DNA of 64,000 bases from Lutraria lutraria. Lineage: Eukaryota > Mollusca > Bivalvia > Venerida > Mactridae. The position numbers were made by a program, and so were the translations under genes. The notes under the pieces were generated by a model. The model did not search any database. It worked only from the letters and a program-made list of their open reading frames with translations, and was not told where the DNA came from. Below, piece after piece: positions 36,230 through 46,243 of this stretch (the first letter of the stretch is position 1; every line of letters begins with the position of its first letter). The DNA lies in the NCBI GenBank assembly GCA_964023205.1, contig OZ026836.1, positions 565,501-629,500 on the forward strand. Direction: 5' to 3'.

Positions 36230-37200
36230 TGTTTTGCTTGAGTACACGATCTGGTTGATATCCATGTTTGTATCATCATGGTCCGGTTACTCATTTTCAT
36301 CATACATGATATGTAGTGTTTATATAGCTAAAAGTCCGCATTCTATTCCGTTTCATAATAGTATACCGATCGAGAAATTTGTCTTCCACTAGTTTGCCGT
36401 CGACGTATAATGCGGCTAGATATTTTATGTCATATTTTGGCGACTTTGTCTTGCTAATTTTGTAGCCTCCGACTGATGAAGTTCTCTTCTCGCCTTGGTA
36501 ATTTTAGATGAACAGCTTTTGTCAATACCAAATGGGATTCCTTTGAGTTTATAAGCGTTACCAAGTATGTTTTCAGGATCATTATAGCTGGTGAAACGGA
36601 TTATAACTGGTCGTTTTGACGCATTATTTTGACCGTGTTGTGTATTCATAAGATGAGCACCCTCAATATAGATAAATAAGAAGTGTCAATATTCAGTTCA
36701 TCAGCGAGAAAGTTAAAATAATAGACTTTTGTTCTCTGATATTCCTCAGAAAGATGGTTATTTCTTGTTCTAGGTCGTTATATGCTAATAGTACATTTTT
36801 GTATGTCCATCTGTTATTTAAATTCATTCTCATTTTTTTTCATTCTCTTAGTTGTTTGGTTTACAACGCCTGATATGGTATGCATATGACGTAAACATTT
36901 ACACTGCTTGTTCTCAACAGTGTATAACAGTTCAGAGTTCCGGTTAATGGAATCAAACAAGTTATTTAGCTTCTCCGATGTACATTTTGTATTTAGATTT
37001 GCAAACTATTCAGTATTTACACTCCCGCTACATGTACTAACCTTTCTTTTTGATCCCCTCTCACGAACTTTCATCCACCCAGATCCATCGTTACCGCCAT
37101 TTTGTATGGGTTCAAAATTATTTTTGAGTATTTATAGCAAAATCCACATCATAATCGTTATCAGAAGTTTCACTATCAGATCTATAGTCATCATCTAATA
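36230..37200 (-). pseudogene. Second LINE ORF1 relic
   Basis: The minus strand shows EKLNNLFDSINRNSELLY, then FNFLADELNIDTSYL, RPVIIRFTSYNDPENILGNA, SSKITKARRELHQ and ALYVDGKLVEDKFL. These follow the order of a LINE ORF1 protein (coiled coil, RRM-like and C-terminal domains). Frameshifts and stops interrupt it. It resembles the relic at 34.7-35.5 kb in architecture but not in sequence, so it is another family or a much older copy. Confidence 0.7.
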
Positions 37201-37734
37201 ATTATATTCGTACCGTTCACGGTGGTATCCGTCGCTTTAAACTCCATAAATTTAAGTTTTAGTTCAATAATCTTGGTCTGCAAAACAATATTGGCCACCA
37301 TATATGCTAACGTGACCGGATACATAAACATAATTGAAGGACATCCCTCGTAGATACATGCTATATTTGGTAAAATGTAATAAGAAAATGGCTGTCAGAG
37401 CTCATACTTCAGAAAAAATATGCCGTAAAAAGTAAAACAAGTCAAGTTTGTACATGTAAAACAGATAAACTATATGATATAATATTTATTTCAAACATAT
37501 GACATAACGCCCAACAGTTTACAATCCATGTATAATTTACATTACATATACATTATACAAAACATAGTATGAATTTTCTGCAAAGATAATCATGAATAAT
37601 AAGCTGTAATTATCTGTTGTGGCGGATCTTAAGTGATTACTTATTAATGTGAAAAAAAGAAATAAATATTTTAACAATATTGCAATGAAATGAAAAATGC
37701 TAAAACATTTTAGAACATAGATACAGAGCGTCCT

Positions 37735-38039
37735 CCAATCTGAACTCCTCGTCGTTTGTCTAAAGAAAGTGCCTCGGTCATAATAAGCAGGCCACCATTT
37801 TGTTTCTATTGTTTACGGGCTACTTTCCACCATGGCTGATCCTTGGAATCCAATGATGGAAATAACATATTACTTCCTCAATGGACACTTGATGTCCATT
37901 TATCAACCGTGAACGATAAAAACGTTTGAAAGTCTGATATTCTGAGAAATCCGAGTACTTAATATCGAAAAATCCTACTGTTATAATTATACGAGTCGTA
38001 TTTCTCAGTTACGAAAATGTCCGAGTAATTAAGATTGGG
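37735..38039. mobile_element. 305-bp MITE-like element with about 25-bp terminal inverted repeats
   Basis: The left end is ccaatctgaactcctcgtc and the right end, inverted, is ccaatcttaattactcgga; similarity continues to the ...ttgtc / ttttc positions. A shorter relative with the same two ends lies at 55,585-55,662, supporting a mobile family. No clear target duplication was read. Confidence 0.6.
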
Positions 38040-38074
38040 CATCATCAGGTCATTTAAAATATTTATAAACATAT

Positions 38075-38300
38075 ACCGAATGTTGTTTCATTTTCAGATG
38101 AGATTTGTTTGATAAATTGGTATACTTGGTCTTCTCCAATAATATTTCCTAATGTATTTTTTTTTCGAATATTTGAATATGATTGACATTCTAAGATAAA
38201 GTGAAATTCATCTTCAAGTGATTTACAAGATTTACATTTCCTTTCATTTCTAGGTGTTTTATTAGGTTGATTTTATCTTCCACTTTCCATTTCTAAACGA
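38075..38300 (-). pseudogene. LINE ORF2 C-terminal fragment
   Basis: The minus strand reads ERKCKSCKSLEDEFHFILEC, the Cys-rich end of a LINE ORF2 protein. After one frameshift in an A-run it continues YIRKYYWRRPSIPI. Only the tail of the element is present. Confidence 0.75.
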
Positions 38301-38639
38301 CGGCTTGACATTTTTAATTTCGAGAAAGCATATTTGTTAGTATCCCTGGTAATATGACAATACGAGTACATTTGCAAAATAATCTTAGGAAGTATATAAC
38401 ATAACATAACATAATCTTTCTAGGCATTGTATAATACATGTAGTACATAAATACATAGCGTAACAAATCTTATGTGCTAATGGTGAAATCACATTGTATG
38501 TTATCAACTCAGATGAAGTGAAAATATATACTTTAATATAAATATATATTTAAGATGTCTACAAATTGTTTAATTTTCAATGATTGCTATTATAAATTTT
38601 TTTCAAGAGGGCCACAATGTAAACAAGTATTGTTTTATT

Positions 38640-38710
38640 TCCATCATTGTTAATGTTTCATTGTCTTTATGTGTAACCTTCGATAAATAAAGTTATTATT
38701 ATTATTATAC
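38640..38710 (+). repeat. Retroelement-like 3' tail ending in (TTA)n
   Basis: The text tgtgtaaccttcgataaataaagttattattatt looks like a polyadenylation signal followed by a short simple-repeat tail, as seen at the 3' ends of some non-LTR elements. It abuts the LINE fragment on the other strand. Confidence 0.4.
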
Positions 38711-38729
38711 ATGTAATTGAGAATTAAAT

Positions 38730-39205
38730 CATAATATGTTTACAGAGAAAAACAAAAAGAAAACTTGAAAGCAAAATATAGAGATTTAGATAAATTAGTT
38801 AATGTTTGTGAATGTTTGAGCATAAAAAATTAAGTTTCTGTATTGTTTGCCAATGACAAAAACATGCTTGAAGATATTGTCTAAGTAGTGTATAGTATTT
38901 TGGACAAACAAGCCAGAAGTGAAATTCGTTTTCTATACAGTACATATTACATTGATTACACGTTCTTTCTTCCATAGCCGTGTTTGTGTGTCTACCTTTT
39001 TCAACTTCCAGACTGTGTGATGAAAGCCTACATTTGTCAATGCTACCCTATATTTATTTATATTTACAACTTTTTGATATTCTTCGAATTCAAATTTATG
39101 TTTATAAAGACTATACGTTTCTAATCTACTAGAGTTATTTATATTAGCATTTAGATTAAAAATGATATAATTATTATTTTGATTTATCCATATATTCAAC
39201 ATATA
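38730..39205 (-). pseudogene. LINE ORF2 C-terminal fragment, second copy
   Basis: The minus strand reads SSRLETYSLYKHKFEFEEYQ, NKYRVALTNVGFHHTVWKLK and, after a frameshift, ENEFHFWLVCPKYYTLLRQY, the same region of ORF2 as at 38,075-38,300 but more complete. Stops follow. It is a separate insertion, since the two overlap in protein coordinates. Confidence 0.8.
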
Positions 39206-39625
39206 TCATACTACATGTAGCATGTAAACGGGAAGGGTTTCTATGACATTACGCATACACATATAGAAATAAACAATAAAACAAAATTATAAAGTAAAGT
39301 AAACCAAATGAATCATATTGTATTGATACAGATTATACACTGAACAAAACTTATAAACCCCCACTGCATATTTTGGTGAATCTTTATGATACCTTTTTTA
39401 ATTAATTTCAAACAAGATATAACAAAATACTTGAATCTACCAGTTTAGAAATGTCGAAATTTGTACCTTATAAGATTTGGCGAGTTGATCAATTGTCTTT
39501 TTGAGCAAGTGTCAAAAAAGCATTTCATAAAGGGGGTTGTACATTTTGTTAAATAAGTATCACATGTGGTATGATGTGATAACATCTGAATATATGGTTT
39601 GTTCTTCGTGCCTGAATCATTAGAA

Positions 39626-42600
39626 TCAGTAAGTTCTGGTGCATTTCACCACACACGGGTATCCTCTCTCACATTTCACACACAAGTCTTCCCGATGGGT
39701 TTTCTTCATATCAATATGTCGCATACACATACATGTACATGGATCCTTTCTACATTGGGAACACATCAACTTCTCCACCTGGAAAAAAACTATTATGTCG
39801 ATTATTCTGTCCCCTTTTGAAGAAAAGAGGATACATTGCTTTGCACATGTCGGTCCGTCCGTAATCAAATCTTGTCCGGGCAATAACTAGATAACTATTT
39901 GGCCTTAGCTTCTCAGATTTTGTTGGGTGTTGGTTATAACATCTAGATGACCCCTATCAATTTTGGTGTCAGTACGTTGTAGGTCAAGGTCACACACACA
40001 CACAGTGACTTTCAGCACAAACATCTTGTCCGACAAACAACTGGAGAACGATTTGGCCCAAGGTCCTCAGATTTGCTTGAGAGGTTTGTCATAACATGTA
40101 GATGACCCCTATCGATTTTGTTGTAAGTAGGCCAAAGGTTAAGGTCTTACTATCCAGTTGGCCTGTAGCGGGCATACGTATTTCACATCTTGTAATGTTG
40201 TTATATCTACATGTAATCCAAATGTATGCATTGGATCAACTAAGCAGTCTCGTGACTTGATGTTATAAAAAAGAAATCGTTTATAACGCTTATTATATTC
40301 TGCTTTATTCAAATACAACGTATAATAATATACTAGTACTAGAAGTTCATACAGGTATTGAACAAGTTTTTTTTATTTTACTTACCCAATATGGATTGCA
40401 TGCATTTCTACACTTTCTACATCTCTGTCGAAAAAATACCTAAAATCATTAAAATATTAGAAAATGATAAAACATAAAAAGGGTAGTTTCTATGAAATCC
40501 CTGTAATGCTTGTTTCAGCTGGTGTTCTCTAATCTTCGTCATGTTAGTAGTAGAAGGGCCTAAGTGCCATTTTCTTCTTTTGCAGGAAATTGAGTCTGGT
40601 TTGGAGATAGAACTTTTGGCACATTTTACCTTGTCAGAAGCGCGGAATTATGTTGCACCTGAAGCACTGATAGATATCGCTGTTCAGTATAATGTTGTAC
40701 ATTTACTAGGAAATGTGATGTTTTAAAACTAATTAATATGTTTAAATTTACTGAAAGCAAATGGGATTATAAAGTAAATGAATGTATAAACTCTCAGACG
40801 TGATCAATATATATTTTTTCATTGCCAGAAGACACGATTGTGTGCAGTACAGTACAAACTCTACAGAGTTGCCCACTCATGAACAACAACCTTCCACAAC
40901 AGCTTTTTCCAATGTACGATCTCACTATTAATTTAACCTTTCTAAAGCAACAACCTCGCAACAACAACACACTTCTTCTACTAACAATGTGTGTTGCTTT
41001 TGAGATGTTGAACTGTACCAACTAGTGACATTTTAGTGATAATTGATTACATCTAGTATTATCACGAACTACGGATAAATATTTATATGGAATAGTTTTA
41101 AAAAGAATTCGGGAATGTTTTAACCAACAACAACACCAAACAATTTGATATATAAAATAACTATGGTGATAAATGTAATTCTACATTATGACACATTATT
41201 GTTGCAAACAATTTAAGTTCCTCTGTATACCTTTATTCTAATTACAATGTACTTTATATTCTTTTAAATAAATCATCTCAGTATTTCAAAAATACCCTGC
41301 TATAGTTAACAAGTATTAGAAACTACATGTGTACATGTAGTGATACCTATACAGAGACGTTAATTTACTCCAGCGTGTTACAATCGGCGATGTCACGAAG
41401 ACTTATAAATACAACAATTTGAAAACAAAAAGTATCCTGCATTAAGTGATTACGATTTGCTGATTACATTGTTATTTAGTCAGGTCATCCGAGTTAGTCG
41501 ATGCCTAGTTATTCTGATTTTTTTTTTGGTTTCTTTTTAACAATAAAAGCACAATAACCATATATCTTCCCTAAAACATAAACAAACATTAAATTACATA
41601 TCACAACGGGTTTTAATTTATGAAATTCGCCGAAAAGCACTGTATATGTTCATGAAATGATGGAACTATCTTTCGGTCTTTATTAGATCGCGGAAGTACT
41701 GTACTTCCGCCCTATAACCGTGCTAGTAAGATATTTTTAGTCATATAGGTTTTACGCCAAACTTTCATTTACATGTTATGTAACATATTGACAAAATGCA
41801 TGCCAAATATCAGAGCGAAATATTGACAGATAAAAATTTTATGCTATACAGATCAAACGCACATATGGATCTACGGAGCACTTCAACAAACTTCACATCG
41901 ACGTCGTGACTTTATACTCATATATAATCACATTTTCTCGAAGAACTCGCCCTCAAATGTTACGCATTTTTTGTGTCTTTCCATCCATTTAGAATATATA
42001 TCGTCATTACAGCTACCGTCAAATGTTCTTGCAAAACTATGCACCGCCATTCTAATTTTCTCAATTAGATAAAATCGTTTTCTTTCCAAGTTTGGGAAGT
42101 TCACTTAATCCATCGGTGCTAAATCTGGACTATAGGGACTGCATACTAATTTCTCAAAGCCAATATCAAAATAACACTTCAATATCAATGATCTTGATAC
42201 TTTTTTAGAATTCTCAGCATTCTCAGCACTTGAAATGAACTTTAGTGTCTACATGGGTATACACCCAGCTTTACACAGTACATGGTAGCAGCGCGCTGCT
42301 CCGTACGCTCTGACGTCGACTTAAGTTTCTGTAATGAATTCAAATAAGCACAGTTCTTCCGTGCTCTATAACTTTGTTATTACGCTGGCAATTACTTAAA
42401 AATTTGGCTGCAAACTTCACAAATATTTGCTGCGGCGTCCAACGTCATTACTTCCGTTAATTTTTATTCAAATTACAGCACAAAGATTGCAACAAAATGA
42501 ATCCACATATGACTCGTTATTCCATTCATTTCTTTCACTGAAATATAACCCTGTTCTTATTTTCTTACCCCTTACCATACCCAATAAATTCGTATTTTGG

Positions 42601-44204
42601 TACCTCTTGACGTAACTAAATTTTCTACATTTTTCTGTACGAACTTTTTCTTGTTGCGGTGTGAGTTGCTATAAAATTATTTTCTTTGCGTTAAGTGCAC
42701 CAAAAATACGATATGCAATAAGGAGGTAGTCAAAATAAGACGATATGTTCATCCCGAAGTGACGAACATTAAAAATTATGATTGTAGGGAGGAAAGTAAC
42801 GTTTTTGATGCTTACGTTTGGCATCGTATCATCATTCATCAATAAGCCTAAGAAAGTTGAGCCCATCCCTAATTTGTTGATGTGTTTGGTCGTCGGTTGC
42901 TTTATAGCCTTGACTGGACTTGTCTGGGTAATATGGCTACCTGAAGCATCAACCAGACGCCGGATTAAGATCAAGTTCCAATGAGACACGTAATGGAACA
43001 AAAGTTTTCCCATGCTCCCAAACAGTTTCCTAACTGAGCGTACTTGGACCAACATTGCGCCAAGCTCTGGGACACTCCTACACTGGACTAGACGAGCTAA
43101 AATCTCTAGCTGTACCTCATTACAGACATGTTCAATTAGAGTTCTCGTCAGCTAGCCTAGACACTCGATCCCCTCCCTGCTCATGCAACACCCGTGTTAT
43201 TTATCATAAAAATAAACCCATAACCCAATACCCCTGTATACAACCTCGCATGCAAATCTAGAATGTATCCGATGTAGCGTCGGTCAGTGAGAGTACTGCG
43301 GTCGACACGACACAAGAGGTCGGTGCGCTCATCTCCGATCTACCCTAGACCATCACCACTGAGCCTCCTATTTAACGGTCATGTTCAGCAATGTTGGTTG
43401 AGTTGCAACTCTCTCCCGATCGTCTCTACATCCTGACTGGTATATCCGCATAATCATGGCAATACTTAGTTCTTCTCGTACAAATAACAGCCTCATTTAG
43501 CCTCGTACAGATCTGCCTAGAAACATTGACGTTACGTGCATTTTGGAGGTCACTACAAACTGCCATGGTAACTTCGGGTCAAGATGACAGAAAGGCAATC
43601 CTCCGCTGCTAACGTGGCCCCTCTCTGTCACCGCCATGCCTCCTAAGTGGTGTACTAAACTGCTGGAACTTTGTCCAGGCTCTTGTGATAACTGCATGGT
43701 CCTCACAAAAAACTTCAGCTATCTGGCGATGGGTAGCCCCATGTTCCACCATGTACAAACAGCCCTCAACATATCGGCTTCATTGGTGTGCATGCTTTCC
43801 ATGCCTTACATGCAAGGTCTATCTGTCACACCAGACAGTGTAATCCCTGGATATTATGATTGTATATTCTAACATAATACCCACATTCCAAACAGTCCAG
43901 ATAGCTTAAATACACCTTGCTTAATAATGTGTCACATGATTGGTGCTTAGAAAAATATTGATGGCAAACATACACAAAATATGAAATATAAGATTTAATA
44001 TTTGACATTTAGCAATTTTAGTAGTACTTTACTTGCCTTTTTAGTGTTTTTAACACAATAAACATGTGAACTTTCCCAGCGTGATCGTCGTGGACATCGA
44101 CACCAGAAGTAGCCGTATTTCCGTTCTAATGTTACGAAGTTCTTTATCAACTTTCTTCTTCCACCTGGTAAACATAGTATACGAATATTTGTTAACACTT
44201 TCAT
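39626..44204 (-). CDS. ZAR1-like (zygote arrest) protein, conserved C-terminal zinc-binding domain in three exons
   Basis: Exons on the minus strand are 44037-44204, 40386-40439 and 39626-39778, all joined in phase 0. The joined text contains KYGYFWCRCPRRSRWESSHV, VKNTKK, then VFFRQRCRKCRNACNPYW, VEKLMCSQCRKDPCTCMC, RHIDMKKTHREDLCVKCERG and a stop after TRTY. This follows the vertebrate ZAR1/ZAR1L C-terminus motif by motif (WES--V-CV, Y/F-F--Q-C--C---YNPY, VE---C--C, H-D-K--HR-DLC--C). Family members bind maternal mRNAs in oocytes through this domain. The first intron starts GCAAGT (a GC-AG intron) and spans about 3.6 kb filled with transposon relics; the second starts GTAAGT. The N-terminus is uncertain. 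The ATG at 44204 has a good context (accATGA) and gives only 124 residues, so upstream exons are likely. The first Cys pair is C-x-C rather than C-x2-C. Confidence 0.75.
40851..41018. mobile_element. Degenerate copy of the TA-flanked MITE family seen at 44,955
   Basis: It begins cagtacaaactctacagag and ends near gatgttgaactgta, with internal agcaacaacctc-like text also found at 44,955-45,127. The ends have diverged. It lies in the first intron of the ZAR1-like gene. Confidence 0.55.
41690..41710. promoter_or_regulatory. Perfect palindrome of two head-to-head ETS-like sites
   Basis: GCGGAAGTAC, one central T, then GTACTTCCGC. CGGAAGT is an ETS-family core. The site lies in an intron among transposon relics, so a regulatory role is only a possibility. 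Confidence 0.3.
41925..42160 (-). pseudogene. Mariner transposase C-terminal relic
   Basis: The minus strand reads CSPYSPDLAPMD, then FPNLERKRFYLIEKIRMAVH and SKWMERHKKCVTFEGEFFEK. This is the mariner C-terminus with the third-Asp block YSPDLAP-D; an in-frame stop follows MD. The N-terminal two thirds were not recognised next to it. It lies in the first intron of the ZAR1-like gene. Confidence 0.85.
42900..43870 (-). pseudogene. Tc1-like transposase relic, frameshifted with internal deletions
   Basis: In order on the minus strand: VEHGATHRQIAEVF and ITRAWTKFQQFSTP (DNA-binding helices), then SDLQNARNVNVSRQICTRLN and RTDLLCRVDRSTLTDRRYIG. After the SREG/DR region come NEVQLEILARLVQCRSVPEL and GAMLVQ. 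Each block has a counterpart in Tc1-like transposases, but the frames shift and the stretch that should carry the first catalytic Asp is missing. It lies in the ZAR1-like gene's first intron, in the same orientation as the gene. Confidence 0.8.
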
Positions 44205-44373
44205 GGTAGCTTGTAATGTTTTAATGACGTTTTCTTTTATACTTATGGTTGTACTGGCGTTGGGTACTTTCGTTTTGAAAGATAAAACTCAAACTTAGAT
44301 AAAACTATGAGAATTAATAACACTCTAAGTTTTTCCAACACAAGATAAACACAAAACATCGGATAGATATAGT

Positions 44374-44881
44374 GGCTGATTTCAGCAATTTCATAACTTC
44401 GTGTCGTCGTGCACGTGTCTTCGCCTTCCGGTAGACATGCGCAGAACCATAAATCTGGTCCATCGTGTAATAGTTTTGCAATTTAATGATATTTGTAATG
44501 GTTCTGCGCATGTCTACCGATAGGCGAAGACGCGACGACGCGAAAAATTACCCATTATCGTGTGTTCGTCCTTCGGGGCGAAGCACGACGACACGAAAAT
44601 CGGCCAATCGTCGTGTCATCGCCTTTCGCCTTTCTAGGCCAAGACACGAACACACGACAAATTTAGGGCGCCGATACGAAGATTTCATACCTGCCGACAC
44701 GAAACCTTACAACAGAAGATTTCGAGTGTTCGCCTGTCAAAATATCGTTATTTCGCCTTCAATATTTCTCTAAGGTCGAAGGCGAAGACACGATAACTGG
44801 TCAATTTATCGTGCGTTCGTGTCGCCGTGCTTCCACTCTTGGGGGCGAAGACACGACGATATGAAATGGCAGAAATCAGCC
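44374..44881. mobile_element. 508-bp palindrome-rich MITE
   Basis: The ends GGCTGATTTC (44374-44383) and GAAATCAGCC (44872-44881) are inverted, and similarity continues inward (atttcata...tcgtgtc...cttcgcc). Inside, motifs like cgaagacacgacgacacgaa and tcgtgtcttcgcc recur in both orientations, giving strong folding potential. A 22-bp perfect inverted repeat is nested at 44429-44450 and 44498-44519. It lies just upstream of the visible ZAR1-like exons. The open frames in it come from the repeats. Confidence 0.7.
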
Positions 44882-44954
44882 GACATAGATAAATGTCATA
44901 GAGAGAGAGAGAAAAGGTTCTATCCAATAAAGAAAATTAATACTGGACTTTATA

Positions 44955-45127
44955 CAGTACAACCTCTCCATAGCGGTCCTCTCTTGAGCAACAATCTCCC
45001 TCCAACAAAAGCATGATATTCCCACTGCATGATTTAATTATTCATTCAACTTCTCTAGAGCATCAATCTTCAACAACAACATAATTTTGCTATTCCCAGG
45101 AGTTGTTGCTTTGGAGGGGTTGTACTG
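44955..45127. mobile_element. 173-bp MITE with about 20-bp TIRs and TA flanks (Tc1/mariner/pogo-like)
   Basis: The left end CAGTACAACCTCTCCATAGC and the right end, inverted, CAGTACAACCCCTCCAAAGC differ at two positions. TA lies on both sides (44953-44954 and 45128-45129). It is related to the degenerate copy at 40,851. Confidence 0.85.
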
Positions 45128-45129
45128 TA

Positions 45130-45777
45130 TTTGTTGAGAGAATTGTTTTATAATCAAAGAAAGGTAACTCTTGTGATAATACGTAAAATAATTCACCAAT
45201 GAAAACTAGTTGTCAACCATTCCCCAGTCTCACTCAAGTCACCTTCGATAAGTTGCATGTGTGCTTGGCATGCATCGTCTGTACGATGTACGGCCGGAAA
45301 AAGTTAAGTAAAATTCAACGTGCAAATATATCTCGCAAGTCGTTCTGATTAAAACAGGGAAATATTTTTTTCATTCCACCTTATTTATTTGGTCAAGAAA
45401 CCCTAGACATGTTTATTTGTCTAGCCATAATACTGCAACACAGCGGTAAACATTTACTTGACATTTCTAAATTCTACATGTGCGTTATTATGAAGTCATT
45501 AACCTGGCTTCATTATTGATATAATTAGAAATTCGCCTCGCGAAATTAAGTCACGTTATACTTCAAAGGCAATCTTAAAATGCTTTTACTTGAAACAAAA
45601 TTCATTAAAAACTAATTTGTAAACTGAATATGATTATCGCACGTTTTTGCTTTTTATCGATGTACGAGTATCAATGCATTGTTGAATCATATAACTTCGC
45701 ACTACATGTATATGATCTGGGTCAGATATAGATTTGTTATAGATTTGTTAATATATTCACGTGGTTCGATCAAATTT
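45130..45777. other. Intergenic stretch, no feature recognised
   Basis: No exon-like frames or element ends were recognised. Confidence 0.45.
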
Positions 45778-46243
45778 ACATGTATGTCTGTGGTAACATG
45801 TACGTATGTCGTAACTTCTATATGTACATCTGTATTATATGTCGTAACTTCTATAATGTAGATCTGTATAATATGTCGTAACTTCTATATGTACATCTGT
45901 ATTATATGTCGTAACTTCTATAATGTAGATCTGTATTATATGTCGTAACTTCTATATGTACATCTGTATTATATGTCGTAACTTCTATATGTACATCTGT
46001 ATTATATGTCGTAACTTCTATATGTACATCTGTATTATATGTCGTAACTTCTATATGTACATCTGTATTATATGTCGTAACTTCTATATGTACATCTGTA
46101 TTATATGTCGTAACTTCTATATGTACATCTGTATTATATGTCGTAGCTTCTACATGTACATCTGGATGATTTGTACATGTACGTATGTCGTAACTTATAC
46201 ATGTACATCTGTATTATTTGTACATGTAGGTATGTCGTAACTT
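45778..46243. repeat. 33-bp minisatellite
   Basis: The unit tatgtacatctgtattatat + gtcgtaacttcta is repeated about 14 times, nearly perfect in the centre and degenerate at both edges. As 33 is a multiple of 3, a frame of MYICIICRNFY repeats stays open; I do not regard it as coding. Confidence 0.92.

Noticed and set aside
40541..40726. Plus-strand frame with an acceptor-like site (tcttttgcag) and text EIESGLEIELLAHF
   Set aside because: No partner exon or family was recognised, and it lies opposite the ZAR1-like gene's intron.
44486..45016. Plus-strand frames rich in Arg
   Set aside because: They come from the palindromic motifs of the MITE at 44,374 and its flank.
45956..46240. 94-codon frame of MYICIICRNFY repeats
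   Set aside because: It is the 33-bp minisatellite; no exon signals surround it.
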